From Vibrio sp. CAU 1672 (GTDB lineage: Bacteria; Pseudomonadota; Gammaproteobacteria; Enterobacterales; Vibrionaceae), in the NCBI RefSeq assembly GCF_029223195.1, contig NZ_JARHUF010000013.1, forward strand, positions 56,144-120,143: 64,000 nucleotides of DNA, in the 5' to 3' direction. A program made the translations under genes and the position numbers. This document shows positions 34,266 to 43,752 of the stretch, one piece after another. Within the stretch, counting starts at the first letter, position 1. Each line of letters begins with the position of its first letter. Under the pieces are notes generated by a model. That model worked only from the letters and a program-made list of their open reading frames with translations, did not search any database and was not told where the DNA came from.

Positions 34266-36242
34266 TTATTCTTCTTCGCTGGAGTCGTTTTTCGCGTCTT
34301 CGCGCACATCAAACTCAACGTGCCATTTCTGACCGTTGTCGGTGGCAATGGCTTCCAGATAAAGGGTACCCAGTTCAGTGACGCGAGAAGCCAGAGTGAC
34401 CGGAACCACTTCACCTTCACGTCGGCCTTCGGATACAGGTAGCGTTACCTGGATTTCTGGTAGCTCTTCCAGTTCATCCGGCGCCCAATGATCCAGGTGG
34501 GTACCCGCCAGATCATCACGGCGCACTGTTGAGCCAAAGAACTGGAAGTTTACTGGCTGACCGATGATCAGGCCAAACTCCTGGCTTGGTACATCAACGC
34601 CTGAGCCTTCTTCCATACCGAATGGTGCCACACACAGGGCTTCCATTGGTGGTGCCATGCCCGGGATTGCTGGCATGGCGCTTTCGATACCGACATAGTA
34701 AGCCGAGGCGATACCACCGCGGATACGCACGCCCTGACCGTGGCGCACAGAGCCGTAATAAGCTGCGCCGCTGGCAACAGCGAGATCCAGATCAACACCA
34801 GACAGGCGTTTTGCCATTTCTGCGTCTGCGTTAATCAGCCATTCGTTGAGCGTTTCTTCCAGTCGAGTTGCTAACAGCGTTGATTTTAGCACGCCACCAT
34901 TGAACAGGATTGCCGTTGGTTTAATGAACTCTCCTGATTGAGCAGTCTCTGCCCCCGGCATGCCCGGCATATTAGCAAACGGGTTGAAATCCTGCGCCTG
35001 TGCAGGTTCGCCACCGTTTCCTGATGGTGAAAGTGCATTGGCCTGCTTAGACAAGAATGCGGCAATATGACGCGTAATGCCCGCATCTTGCGCATAAGGC
35101 AGACCCATCTGGGTTAACGCGCCACGGTTGCGTTGGACCGGGTGATCGGTAACAGCTACTTTCGGGAAGAAGCCATCCACCAGGGTTTGCTGTACTTCTT
35201 CCTGAGTCAGTTCGGTTTTCAGTGTTGCACCGAGCAGCTTAGAGCCGCGGCTTGGGACTACGATCGGCACAGACTGCAGTTCGCTGTCGTTAAGCAGGGA
35301 TTCTTTGGCGTCGCGGCAGGCGTGGGTCATCGCCTGAACTTGCCATGGTTGCAGCTCTTTGCCTTCTTGTGCGAGTTTCATTTTAAGGCGGTAGGCCAAC
35401 GCCAGATCCATGTTATCACCGCCAAGCAGGATGTGTTCACCGACTGCAATCCGGTTCAGCGTCAGGTTGCCCTCATCTTCAGTGACTTCCACCAGAGACA
35501 GGTCAGTTGTACCCCCGCCGATATCGACAACCAGTACGACATCACCCACTTCGACTTCATCACGCCAATTGTCGTTGCTGTTGTCGATCCAGTTGTACAG
35601 TGCCGCTTGAGGCTCTTCAAGTAGGGTCAGATGGACAAAGCCAACGTTTCGCGCCGCTTCTGCGGTCAGATCACGAGCGGCCGGATCGAATGAAGCAGGA
35701 ACGGTGATCGTGACATCTTGCTCCGCGAGGGAGTCATGCGGGTGGGTGTGGTTCCACGCATCTTTAAGGTGCTCGAGGTACAGTTCTGTTGCACGCAGTG
35801 GCGAGACTTTAGCAACTTCTTCCGGGCTACCTGCCGGTAAAAATGCTTCACGACGGTTTACCCCGCCGTGACAAAGCCATGATTTAGCGCTGGCGACCAA
35901 ACGAATAGGTGTTTTAGAGCCCAAGTTACGCGCGATGGCTCCCACCAGGGCTCTTGGTTCTCCAGACCACGGCAGAACCCGTGAAGCGGGATTCATTTCG
36001 TGTTCGTGTGGTTGGTAGAGAAACGAGCCTAGCTGGCTGCGAGTTTCGACTGTGCCCGGTGCGGTTAACTGCGGAATTGGCATGACTTGCACGCGTGACT
36101 CTTCATCGTGGGTATCGATGAAAGACATCACGCAGTGCGTGGTACCTAAGTCAATACCGACACTGAATTTTGGAGACTGCTGTTCAGCGGCCGCCTGGCT
36201 TTGTTGTTCGTGAGAATTGTTTTCTTGGTTCATGTGTTCCAT
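34266..36242 (-). CDS. second Hsp70-family protein of the module
   Basis: A 658-residue Hsp70 homologue. After a Gln/Glu-rich N-terminal 25 residues come SVGIDLGTTHCVMSF and VVDIGGGTTDLSLVEV of the ATPase core. A Gly/Pro/Asn-rich insert (residues about 400-430) interrupts the domain, and a short beta-rich end replaces a full substrate-binding lid. The C-terminus is acidic (SSEEE). Its start overlaps the DUF2760 stop codon by one base (TAATG), so translation is coupled. An alternative start is three codons later. It is clearly paralogous to the 936-residue neighbour but lacks DUF3731. It is not a canonical DnaK or HscA. Confidence 0.87.
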   Translation of the reverse strand: MEHMNQENNSHEQQSQAAAEQQSPKFSVGIDLGTTHCVMSFIDTHDEESRVQVMPIPQLTAPGTVETRSQLGSFLYQPHEHEMNPASRVLPWSGEPRALVGAIARNLGSKTPIRLVASAKSWLCHGGVNRREAFLPAGSPEEVAKVSPLRATELYLEHLKDAWNHTHPHDSLAEQDVTITVPASFDPAARDLTAEAARNVGFVHLTLLEEPQAALYNWIDNSNDNWRDEVEVGDVVLVVDIGGGTTDLSLVEVTEDEGNLTLNRIAVGEHILLGGDNMDLALAYRLKMKLAQEGKELQPWQVQAMTHACRDAKESLLNDSELQSVPIVVPSRGSKLLGATLKTELTQEEVQQTLVDGFFPKVAVTDHPVQRNRGALTQMGLPYAQDAGITRHIAAFLSKQANALSPSGNGGEPAQAQDFNPFANMPGMPGAETAQSGEFIKPTAILFNGGVLKSTLLATRLEETLNEWLINADAEMAKRLSGVDLDLAVASGAAYYGSVRHGQGVRIRGGIASAYYVGIESAMPAIPGMAPPMEALCVAPFGMEEGSGVDVPSQEFGLIIGQPVNFQFFGSTVRRDDLAGTHLDHWAPDELEELPEIQVTLPVSEGRREGEVVPVTLASRVTELGTLYLEAIATDNGQKWHVEFDVREDAKNDSSEEE

Positions 36243-36874
36243 TACAGCTCAACCTCAGCTGGGGCGATGACTGATGCATCGTAGTTCTCCGCCAGTTTTG
36301 GCAGGTTCATAGATGTAGCTTTCCAACCTTTGTGGACCAGAGTGCCGCTAAATGGCGCACTGCCGGTTACGTTGCCAGTCAGGCGAATTTCCTGCGGATT
36401 GAAGCCATCTTCAACCGTAATGCGAGTTTCCTCGTCTTCATTGCGTACGTGTGCCAGTGTCACGTAATCGTTCAGCACTTTTTGCCCACCGGTGTGGATA
36501 ACTCGTGCTGCTGCGCCCACTTCTTCATCTGAGAATGAGGTCAAATCTTCTTGCAGGAAGTCAATCAGGCGAGCTTCTTGCTGCATAATAGACAGCAGCT
36601 GCATTGCTGAATCCGTTGAAGCTGTTGCCAGTTTCGACTCAACCTCGACGACTTTTTCAATGACTTTTTCAACTTCTACCACTTTTTCGACTTCGACGAT
36701 TTTTTCTACTGGTTTTTCGACTTCGACGATTTTTTCTACCGGTTTTTCAACGATTTTCTCAACGACTTTGGATTTACGAGAAACGGCAACAAGGAGTAAT
36801 AAAACGCTTGATGCTGTCAGGCCCGCGTGAAGCATATCAAACGTGTGAGGAATCAGGTTCAAATCAATGTTCAT
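36242..36874 (-). CDS. membrane-anchored DUF2760 protein with Val-Glu-Lys repeats
   Basis: A 210-residue protein. It has one transmembrane segment at residues about 16-34, then at 37-78 a repetitive stretch of VEKIVEVEKP-like units (predicted coiled coil or extended charged rod), then the DUF2760 domain at about 90-210 with LSIMQQEARLIDFLQED and GWKATSMNLPKL. It is the first gene of the module, and its stop overlaps the following Hsp70 start. The topology suggests that the DUF2760 domain faces the cytoplasm and could recruit the Hsp70s to the inner membrane. That is inference, since the family has no known function that I can recall. Confidence 0.85.
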   Translation of the reverse strand: MNIDLNLIPHTFDMLHAGLTASSVLLLLVAVSRKSKVVEKIVEKPVEKIVEVEKPVEKIVEVEKVVEVEKVIEKVVEVESKLATASTDSAMQLLSIMQQEARLIDFLQEDLTSFSDEEVGAAARVIHTGGQKVLNDYVTLAHVRNEDEETRITVEDGFNPQEIRLTGNVTGSAPFSGTLVHKGWKATSMNLPKLAENYDASVIAPAEVEL

Positions 36875-37149
36875 GATGATTTATCTCTATTTATTGATTT
36901 ACAGGTGCTTAGGGTTGGCTCAATTAAAATCTAAGTAAAGGTCAACTTTGTGACTTGCACCCAGTTAAGACATTAAAATGATGGTGGATGTTAGCATAAT
37001 CAAGCCTTAAGGCTGTAATAATTCGTGAACATAGCGCATGATCCGTTGAAAAATGCAGCGAATATTCGAGTCAATAGGGTTGTTACTTGAAGTTAATCTC
37101 ACCCTCGCGCACTATTTAACTTATATCGGATAGTAATTACTCTACCGAC

Positions 37150-38703
37150 ATGGGCCACAGGATGATAAACAGCACTATTTCTAACAACGTGATTAAGCGC
37201 TATTTTCCTTCAGTTATTGCCTTTCTGGCGGTAATGATGGTTACTGTCGTTTTTGTTGTGGTTGCCTACAGCATTCAACAGCGTTATACCTTACGCATGT
37301 TTGATGGTCTGGCTGAGCGTCAGGCTGACGTCTTACAAGAGTTTCTGGAAAATGATCTGGAATTTATTGGCGCCGGTGCCAACTTTTACCATTCTGTCGA
37401 CCGAGCTTACTGGCATCAGTTCCCGATTTATGCCCGCCAGGTGGTTAATGGTTCGGCAAGTTTGATTTCACTGCAGTGGATGCAGAAGGTCTCAGCGGAA
37501 GAATTGCCCGCGCATACCGAAAAGATGCGGGTGGTGTTTCCCGGCTACACACCATATACGGTGCCAAAAAACGGAAATAAAATCAGTGGCTACCTCTTAG
37601 AAGGTAACCAGCCCGTTTTTATTGCGTCAGACGTTTATCCCCGCGATAAGCAAAATATTGAGGTTATGGGTTTCTATTCATCCAGGCAGCGTTTTAGCCT
37701 GATCCTTGATGATATTACTCAAAACGGGCGGGCAAATGTCTCCGACAAGGTACGGCTGCTTCAGGATGGCATTGATAAGTCGGTTAAAAAAAACGGCATG
37801 CTGATTTACCATCCGGTCTTTGACCGTCAGGATCACAGCCTGTTGGGGGTGGTGATTGGGGTGGTGCGAACCAGCGTGTATTTCGATGAGCTGATCTCCT
37901 CTACGTCAACCGAAATAAACATGTTGGTAAAAGTCATGGACTTGGGGTTCGAGGCTGACGACGACCCGGTTTTGTTCCAGAGTGACGGTTGGGAGAGCAA
38001 AACCGGTCGGGTGTTGAAGAAGTATATCGAACTGCCAAACCGCCAATGGTCGCTAGAGTTTAAGTTATCTGACACGCTTAGCGCTTGGGATCAGTTTATT
38101 TTGTATGCTATTGCGCTGACCGGCGTTCTGATTGCGAGCTTGATCAGTTACATCATCAATTTGCAGACCCGGGAAAAAGAGCGCATCGCGGAGATGCTCG
38201 ATAAGAAAACCTTAGAGCTCAAAATCATGGCTGAGCGCGATCCGCTGACCCACTTACGTAACCGCCGTGTGTTCAATCGCTACCTGCGCAAATTCATTGA
38301 TCATGATGCATTCTTTGCACTAATAGGTTTTGATATCGACCACTTTAAGCAGATCAATGATGAGTTTGGTCATCTGGTCGGTGACCAAACTCTGGTTCAT
38401 GTCACTGGGTTGGTTAAGGAGTCCCTGCATGGCGGAGACCCACTGTTCAGAACCGGTGGGGATGAGTTTTGTATCTTGTCCCGGGTCGGGAACAAAAGAG
38501 AGCTAGCCGGTTATCTGGAGAAGTTGCGTGAGAAGGTGTCCAGTACCCCATTTCAGTGGAAGGGGGCATCGATCAACTGTTCTCTGAGTATCGGCGCGGT
38601 ACTGTATGCTGGTGAGGATCCTACAGAGTTGTACCACAAGATGGATGTTCAAATGTATAACAGCAAAGAAAAAGGCCGTAATTCAGTATCAATCGCTGAT
38701 TAA
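37150..38703 (+). CDS. CHASE-GGDEF diguanylate cyclase
   Basis: A 517-residue inner-membrane protein. A transmembrane helix at about 20-42 is followed by a periplasmic CHASE-type sensor (residues about 45-310; SASLISLQWMQKVS, FPGYTPYTV), a second helix at about 315-335 and a GGDEF domain at 360-515. The active signature TGGDEF is intact with DPLTHLRNRR upstream. The inhibitory RxxD site appears to be absent because the equivalent position reads HGGD. It should make cyclic-di-GMP in response to a periplasmic ligand. The start at 37150 has no clear ribosome-binding site, and 37162 is an alternative. Confidence 0.9.
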   Translation: MGHRMINSTISNNVIKRYFPSVIAFLAVMMVTVVFVVVAYSIQQRYTLRMFDGLAERQADVLQEFLENDLEFIGAGANFYHSVDRAYWHQFPIYARQVVNGSASLISLQWMQKVSAEELPAHTEKMRVVFPGYTPYTVPKNGNKISGYLLEGNQPVFIASDVYPRDKQNIEVMGFYSSRQRFSLILDDITQNGRANVSDKVRLLQDGIDKSVKKNGMLIYHPVFDRQDHSLLGVVIGVVRTSVYFDELISSTSTEINMLVKVMDLGFEADDDPVLFQSDGWESKTGRVLKKYIELPNRQWSLEFKLSDTLSAWDQFILYAIALTGVLIASLISYIINLQTREKERIAEMLDKKTLELKIMAERDPLTHLRNRRVFNRYLRKFIDHDAFFALIGFDIDHFKQINDEFGHLVGDQTLVHVTGLVKESLHGGDPLFRTGGDEFCILSRVGNKRELAGYLEKLREKVSSTPFQWKGASINCSLSIGAVLYAGEDPTELYHKMDVQMYNSKEKGRNSVSIAD

Positions 38704-38785
38704 TTCAACGAGTCGATTCGAGTTTTTCTAATGGTTAATGTAGAATTTCACGTTTTCATTTTTAGCTTAGGAACCATGACAAACT

Positions 38786-39316
38786 ATGAATCATAACCGC
38801 GTCGTCTGCTTTGATTTGGAAATGTGCTGCTGGAACGAAGATGGCGTTGGCCGTACAGGTGAAATCATTGAAGTCGGCTTAGCAGAGATAGATTTGTCGA
38901 AGGGTGAGATCGTTAAGCGAGCTCAGTATTTTGTGAAACCGGAGCACGATGAGGTTTCTAAATTTTGTTGTGAATTAACCGGCATTACACCGCGGAAAAT
39001 TGAAAAACAGGGCCGGCCGCTACAAGACGTCATCAAATCGATGATCAAAAATTTTGGTGGCCGCAATAAAATTTTTGCCTCGTGGGGACGGGATGATCAG
39101 GTCCTTTTCCAGGAGTGTGAACAGAAAGGTATCGATGCACCGTTTGTTGAGTTTATAAACTTAGCCACACTCTACCGGATCCAAAACCGGCTCAAAGACA
39201 AACGGATTGGACACAAAGCTGCGCAGGAAGCCAAAGGCATCGAATGGGAAGGGCGCCAGCATTCGGGTTATGTGGATGCCTACAATTTGGCTAAGCTTGC
39301 GCTTACCATGCTGTGA
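38786..39316 (+). CDS. DEDDh 3'-5' exonuclease (ERI1-like)
   Basis: A 176-residue exonuclease domain protein. The DEDDh residues are visible: Asp and Glu in CFDLEM, Asp in SWGRDDQVL, and His and Asp in HSGYVDAYNLA. The domain organisation resembles ERI-1/3'hExo-like enzymes and bacterial KapD-type proteins that trim RNA 3' ends. The only in-frame ATG is at 38786 because an in-frame stop lies at 38777. The best ribosome-binding site (TAGGAA) instead fits a six-codon frame starting at 38776, so translation may be coupled to it. The gene is followed by a strong terminator. Confidence 0.88.
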   Translation: MNHNRVVCFDLEMCCWNEDGVGRTGEIIEVGLAEIDLSKGEIVKRAQYFVKPEHDEVSKFCCELTGITPRKIEKQGRPLQDVIKSMIKNFGGRNKIFASWGRDDQVLFQECEQKGIDAPFVEFINLATLYRIQNRLKDKRIGHKAAQEAKGIEWEGRQHSGYVDAYNLAKLALTML

Positions 39317-39336
39317 GCGAAAACTGTCAGAACATT

Positions 39337-39365
39337 AAAAAACGCGCCATTACGGCGCGTTTTTT
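39337..39365. terminator. bidirectional terminator
   Basis: A GC-rich stem (ACGCGCC/GGCGCGT region) with a short loop is flanked by A-run and T-run. It serves the exonuclease gene and the convergent TerB-like gene. Confidence 0.92.
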
Positions 39366-39381
39366 GGTTGTCGGTGTCAAC

Positions 39382-39822
39382 TTACTGAGATTGCAGTTTG
39401 GCACGGATAAAGTCGTGGTGGTCTACATACAACAGTTCTGCGGTTTTTCGGATCACCGCGTCTTCAAGTGGATCGATTTGACCATCGGCATACGCAACTT
39501 GCCACATACTTTTGATCAGTTCATAGCGCTTTTCCTGGCTGAGTTCGCGTAACTGCGAGGTAAAGTCATACAGTGAAGCGGATTCCGCGATCTTCATCTG
39601 TGCTTGTGCCAGGAGCTCTTCACTTTCTGCCTCACTAACAGAGAGTAACTTCATCAGCAGCGTGCGTTTTGTTGCCAGCTCGGTATCGTCTATCTGATAA
39701 TCCGCTCCGGCCACTTCACATAACAGACAGGCAATCGCCAGGTCAGGGGAAGAGGTGGCCGCTTTCGACAAGTCTGTTCCTTCTAGCAGGCTTTTAAACA
39801 ATGACGTGAGTGAGTTAAACAT
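39382..39822 (-). CDS. TerB-family (tellurite-resistance-like) protein
   Basis: A 146-residue helical protein from the ATG at 39822 (MFNSLTSLF). A TTG start seven codons earlier is possible. It shows the duplicated acidic helical motifs of the TerB/DjlA-N superfamily: LLCEVAGADYQIDDTE and MWQVAYADGQIDPLEDAVI, likely metal-binding loops. Stand-alone TerB proteins of this type are common in Vibrio and are not proof of tellurite resistance. No other ter genes lie nearby. Confidence 0.85.
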   Translation of the reverse strand: MFNSLTSLFKSLLEGTDLSKAATSSPDLAIACLLCEVAGADYQIDDTELATKRTLLMKLLSVSEAESEELLAQAQMKIAESASLYDFTSQLRELSQEKRYELIKSMWQVAYADGQIDPLEDAVIRKTAELLYVDHHDFIRAKLQSQ

Positions 39823-39896
39823 AATCGTGCTCAGTTTTTTCAATTAGTACTAACATGATAGCGTTATACGTATATCTCAAGGCTTGCGGGTTATTT

Positions 39897-41819
39897 TCAG
39901 TCGATTTTTTCGGTAGCCGGAAAAGAAATTTCGTTTCCTTCTGCGGTTAGTATACTGATTCTTTGAGGTTTACCTTCATTATCTAACCGTAACTCACCAA
40001 TCGCACTGTGGTTGACCAAGCGATAAAAGGAGTGGTTACCTGGGGAGCGTTTGAATATTTTGAGTCGCTTGCGCTTGGTAAACCAGTTCAGTGGTGAGCG
40101 GGGGCTGTAGAGCAGGCGGTCCATACTGTCGCAAAATTTCAGCAGCTTAACCGGGAACCGGTTTTTGATCCCGCTGCAGGTAATTTGGTAGATGTTCGGG
40201 CTGTTTTTGCGGTAGCGAAGCTTAATATCGTAAGCGAAGGAGTAGTGGACATCGCCAGAGAGAATGACAAAATTGGTTGGCGTCTTAGTGTGAGTGAAGA
40301 TACTGATCAGGGTATTGGCGCTGCCCGGATGTGCCATCCAGTTTTCTGCATCTACCATCAGTGGTTTGCCCAAACTGGTAACGACACGCTGTAACGTCTC
40401 AATAAACTTGACGCCAAACATAGGCGCAGCTGAGACAATGACTACCTTATCCTGGTGCAACAGTTCCTGCTGAAACTCAATCAGTGCTTCCCAGTCCATC
40501 AACCCTGAAGGCTTGTTCATACGTGACTCAGAGCGCCAGCGGCGGGTCCGGGTATCCAGCACCACCACTTTGGGCGAAGTATTGATGGTGTAGTGCCAGT
40601 TTTCAAACCGATAGAGGTGTTGAATAAATGCATCATGTGCGTCACTGGTTAAACTGGAAAAGAACCTGCGAGCGTGGTGATGAAAGGTCTGATCAAATTT
40701 TTCCGGTGCGTTACCCCAGCCCTGACAGAGCCAGTAAGCGATCAGCCCGTTGCCGATAATGCGTTTGGAAAACGGGTGTCCATAGGCGGCTTTCTCCCAG
40801 CCGATGGTCAGGTTCCAGTCATCGGTAATGTCATGATCATCGAAAATCATGTAGCTGGGAATGTGTGCCAGTAAACGTTGTACTTTGCCCAGCCCGGCGA
40901 CGAAAGCATCAATATTGGTTTTTTCGTCGTACCAATGCTGTTGCCATTGCGGTGAAAGGGGTATCCCGCCGCTGGTAAATCTACGATCTCTGAGCCTGTC
41001 CGGATTAATCAGTTGCCAGACAGTCGGTGACCAGACTAATAAATACATGGCAAAGAACTCAGCAAAGCTAATTAGATGATTTTCAATCTCTTTTGCGCTG
41101 AATATCTGCTTATATCGCTTGGAAAAAAGCTTGCTCAGCAGACTGTTGCTATCGACATAATTGGGCAGTATCGCGTCACGGCCATAATAACAGCCGGGGT
41201 GATTGTAAAGTGCGCTGGTATCTTTAATGACAGCCTGCTCAAAGGATTCTGCCGGTAGGCCGAGTAACTCAATGGTTTGTTCGATGGCGTCCAGCATTGG
41301 CCCGGCAACGTGATCGCCGTAGACTTGATCCCCACTCATGATCAGCATGTCCGGCCGCTCGCTCAGCTCAAGTGAAGCCATTTTTTCATCGCACGCCACC
41401 AGAGCATCCTGACTGAAGTGGTGTGGGTTGCGACAGGAGCCATGCAAAAGGTAATCGGCTCTATCGCTGATCTGGAATGTCACCCCGTTTGGTGGCTCTG
41501 AAGGCTGGCAATAACAGAGTTCGGGCAGTAGGTCGCTCAACGTGCCGTGCTGGGTATAGAGCTGATAGGTTAACGCCCGCTGAGTGGGAAAGTTACCCGA
41601 TAAGTGCAACAGGCAAACCCAGGCTTGTGCGCCCACCTGCACCTGTTGTTCAGCGCAGATAGCCTGTTTATAAATCGGGGTACCGTTTGTCGCGTCGACA
41701 ATTTCCACCTCACCTTCTAACCGCTGTGTGGTGACCAGCCAGAGGGTGACTTCTTCGGCGCTTATTTTGCGCAGCATCGGCCCGGTAATGATCAGCGGTA
41801 ATGGGGGAGAGACAGTCAC
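39897..41819 (-). CDS. PhoD-like alkaline phosphatase family protein
   Basis: A 640-residue metallophosphatase. PhoD-type metal-binding motifs appear in order: GSCRNPH at about 126, MSGDQVYGDHV at about 160, IFDDHDITDDWN at about 325 and LSGDVHYSFAYD at about 525. The N-terminal 120 residues form a beta-rich domain. There is no Tat or Sec signal peptide, so unlike classical PhoD it is probably cytoplasmic. Substrate is unknown; the family cleaves phosphodiesters and phosphomonoesters. A small acidic protein gene lies 15 bp upstream and is probably cotranscribed. Confidence 0.88.
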   Translation of the reverse strand: MTVSPPLPLIITGPMLRKISAEEVTLWLVTTQRLEGEVEIVDATNGTPIYKQAICAEQQVQVGAQAWVCLLHLSGNFPTQRALTYQLYTQHGTLSDLLPELCYCQPSEPPNGVTFQISDRADYLLHGSCRNPHHFSQDALVACDEKMASLELSERPDMLIMSGDQVYGDHVAGPMLDAIEQTIELLGLPAESFEQAVIKDTSALYNHPGCYYGRDAILPNYVDSNSLLSKLFSKRYKQIFSAKEIENHLISFAEFFAMYLLVWSPTVWQLINPDRLRDRRFTSGGIPLSPQWQQHWYDEKTNIDAFVAGLGKVQRLLAHIPSYMIFDDHDITDDWNLTIGWEKAAYGHPFSKRIIGNGLIAYWLCQGWGNAPEKFDQTFHHHARRFFSSLTSDAHDAFIQHLYRFENWHYTINTSPKVVVLDTRTRRWRSESRMNKPSGLMDWEALIEFQQELLHQDKVVIVSAAPMFGVKFIETLQRVVTSLGKPLMVDAENWMAHPGSANTLISIFTHTKTPTNFVILSGDVHYSFAYDIKLRYRKNSPNIYQITCSGIKNRFPVKLLKFCDSMDRLLYSPRSPLNWFTKRKRLKIFKRSPGNHSFYRLVNHSAIGELRLDNEGKPQRISILTAEGNEISFPATEKID

Positions 41820-41834
41820 GGCTACCGGTATTCC

Positions 41835-42185
41835 TTATGGTTCGGCTTCTTGTTCAAGCAGCTCTACAATCTCCGAGCTGCTCAGTTCATGCCCCATCAG
41901 GAACAGGCCCAGCAGGGCATCGGCTTTGGTGGCGGAATCAGCATCTTCGTCAAGGACTTGCTGCAATCTTTTGCGGATTAATGCGATTTCGTGATCGACA
42001 AACCCACGGCCTTCTTCATCACCTTGATTTTCCTCGGGGGCGTTATCAAACTGTAAGAACAGCATATTGTCGTCTATTGTGGTATCAACTAACCTTTCCG
42101 GCAACCAGGTTTCACCCATCACGACGTCTGGATCGCAGTTTGCTGGTAGATTATTGAGAATAGAGATGAGTTTTGAAGCTTTCAT
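41835..42185 (-). CDS. small acidic hypothetical protein
   Basis: A 116-residue acidic, soluble protein (MKASKLISILNNLPANCDPDVV; LLEQEAEP at the end) with no recognised family. The first 30 residues resemble short domains that bind divalent-metal or hydrolase partners, but this is weak. It lies 15 bp upstream of the PhoD-like gene and probably shares a transcript, so a role connected to that enzyme is possible. Confidence 0.7.
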   Translation of the reverse strand: MKASKLISILNNLPANCDPDVVMGETWLPERLVDTTIDDNMLFLQFDNAPEENQGDEEGRGFVDHEIALIRKRLQQVLDEDADSATKADALLGLFLMGHELSSSEIVELLEQEAEP

Positions 42186-42436
42186 GGTGCCTGGCTATTG
42201 TAACGCGATGACCTGGGTTATCTTATTGTTAGTTATTGAAAAAAAGCGACGACTTGGATCGTAACCGTGATAAAGTTCCCAAAAACACGTACGGTGTTTT
42301 TTATTGCCCGATTGAGCTCATTTTAACCGAGCCCAATAAACCGGTTAACCATTGTAACGGCTAAACATCAAAGAACATAAGCCAAAATGATTAACCATGT
42401 TTGTTTGCACTTTTCTCAACCAATTTTGGGAGTGTC

Positions 42437-43741
42437 ATGAACAGATTGAAACAGACCGTTTGGCCATTGGCGCTGAGTGTCATTTCACTGCCGGCATTGG
42501 CAGCGCAAGAACAGGAGTGGGGGATTGCCGCCATGGTTCGTTCTGCGTCGATACCTTTTTATACGGCAAACGATGATGCGTCCGTGAGTACATTTGTACC
42601 CATGATGTTTTTTAACAATGAACACCTGTATATCGATGGGGTGGAGGGGGGCTTCCATCTTTATGATAATCCGCAATCGAACTGGCAGGCGAATGCCATT
42701 ATGCGCTTACGTTTTGTTGATGTGCCAAAATCGGTGCAGAACACCTTAGAAGGGGATCGGGTTGATATCGGGGCGCAGCTTCGTTATCGGTTTGATGATC
42801 ACTGGCGTGCTGAAGTGGAAGCGATGAGTGATGATGAGTTTCAGCTCCATGCCAACTATCGTCTGGCGGCCAGCTATCACCTGGGTGACTGGGATCTGGA
42901 GCCGTCGTTAACGTTTCGTTATAAAAGTGCGGATTTTAACAGTGAATACTATGCGTTCTCCGATTATACCCGGCAGAACATAGGGGCGGGTATCGATGCA
43001 AACCTTGGCATCAAAGCGCGTTATCATGTGATCTCTAATTTATACCTGCTGGGTGAAACCAGTGTTACCCGTCTTGATAATGCTGCTTATCGTAGTGATA
43101 TTGTGGAAGAGCGCTATCAGGGTGAGGTGATGGTCGGTTTTGGCTTTTTTAACGAAAAGGGCAAGTCGCGAAAACCCGTATTACGCAATGATGCCTACCT
43201 GAGAGTCGCTCATGGCTGGGCAACACCGTCTAACATTGGTGAGATCTTTAACTTTGCACGTGAAAAAGACGAGTATAATAACCAGCTGAGCTCAGTGTTT
43301 TATGGCCACCCGCTGACCGATGAACTGTTTGGTTTTCCGTTGGACATCTACTTAACTCCGGGGCTGGTACACCACTGGCCATCAGAGGTTCAGTCTGCCA
43401 GTACCGAGTTTGTCGCGGCCATCAAAGCCTATTACACCTTCAACTGGCCGACGCAATGGCGTTTCGGCGTGGCGGAAGGGCTGTCTTATGTAGACAGCAT
43501 TACCTACATTGAAGGTTCTGAAATGGAGCGCAAAGGCTATACGCCGAGTAAGTTACTCAACTATCTGGATTTCTCGTTTGATGTCAATGTGGGTGAATTG
43601 TTTAACCAAAGCCACTGGAAAAATATGTGGGTGGGTTATTCACTCCATCATCGCTCAGCCATCTTTGAGAGTGCGTCTCAGTTTGGCCGGATCAAAGGGG
43701 GGAGTAACTATAACACGGTTTACTTCCAGTATGAGTTTTAG
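42437..43741 (+). CDS. MipA/OmpV-family outer-membrane protein
   Basis: A 434-residue protein from the ATG at 42437, which follows TTGGGAGTG. The frame is open earlier but has no better start. A signal peptide ends ALA at about residue 22, and the mature protein is a predicted beta-barrel ending in aromatic YFQYEF, as outer-membrane proteins do. The EQEWGIAAMVRSASIPFY start and the repeated short strands with Tyr and Trp fit the MipA/OmpV family. It is longer than classical OmpV or MipA (about 250 residues). Role unknown; scaffold or porin-like functions are known in the family. Confidence 0.82.
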   Translation: MNRLKQTVWPLALSVISLPALAAQEQEWGIAAMVRSASIPFYTANDDASVSTFVPMMFFNNEHLYIDGVEGGFHLYDNPQSNWQANAIMRLRFVDVPKSVQNTLEGDRVDIGAQLRYRFDDHWRAEVEAMSDDEFQLHANYRLAASYHLGDWDLEPSLTFRYKSADFNSEYYAFSDYTRQNIGAGIDANLGIKARYHVISNLYLLGETSVTRLDNAAYRSDIVEERYQGEVMVGFGFFNEKGKSRKPVLRNDAYLRVAHGWATPSNIGEIFNFAREKDEYNNQLSSVFYGHPLTDELFGFPLDIYLTPGLVHHWPSEVQSASTEFVAAIKAYYTFNWPTQWRFGVAEGLSYVDSITYIEGSEMERKGYTPSKLLNYLDFSFDVNVGELFNQSHWKNMWVGYSLHHRSAIFESASQFGRIKGGSNYNTVYFQYEF

Positions 43742-43752
43742 CGGTTGCCCGA

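Noticed and set aside
36875..36960. Search for a heat-shock (sigma32) promoter before the Hsp70 module
   Set aside because: No CTTGAA/CCCCAT pair with correct spacing was found. A TTGACC is present but has no good -10 partner.
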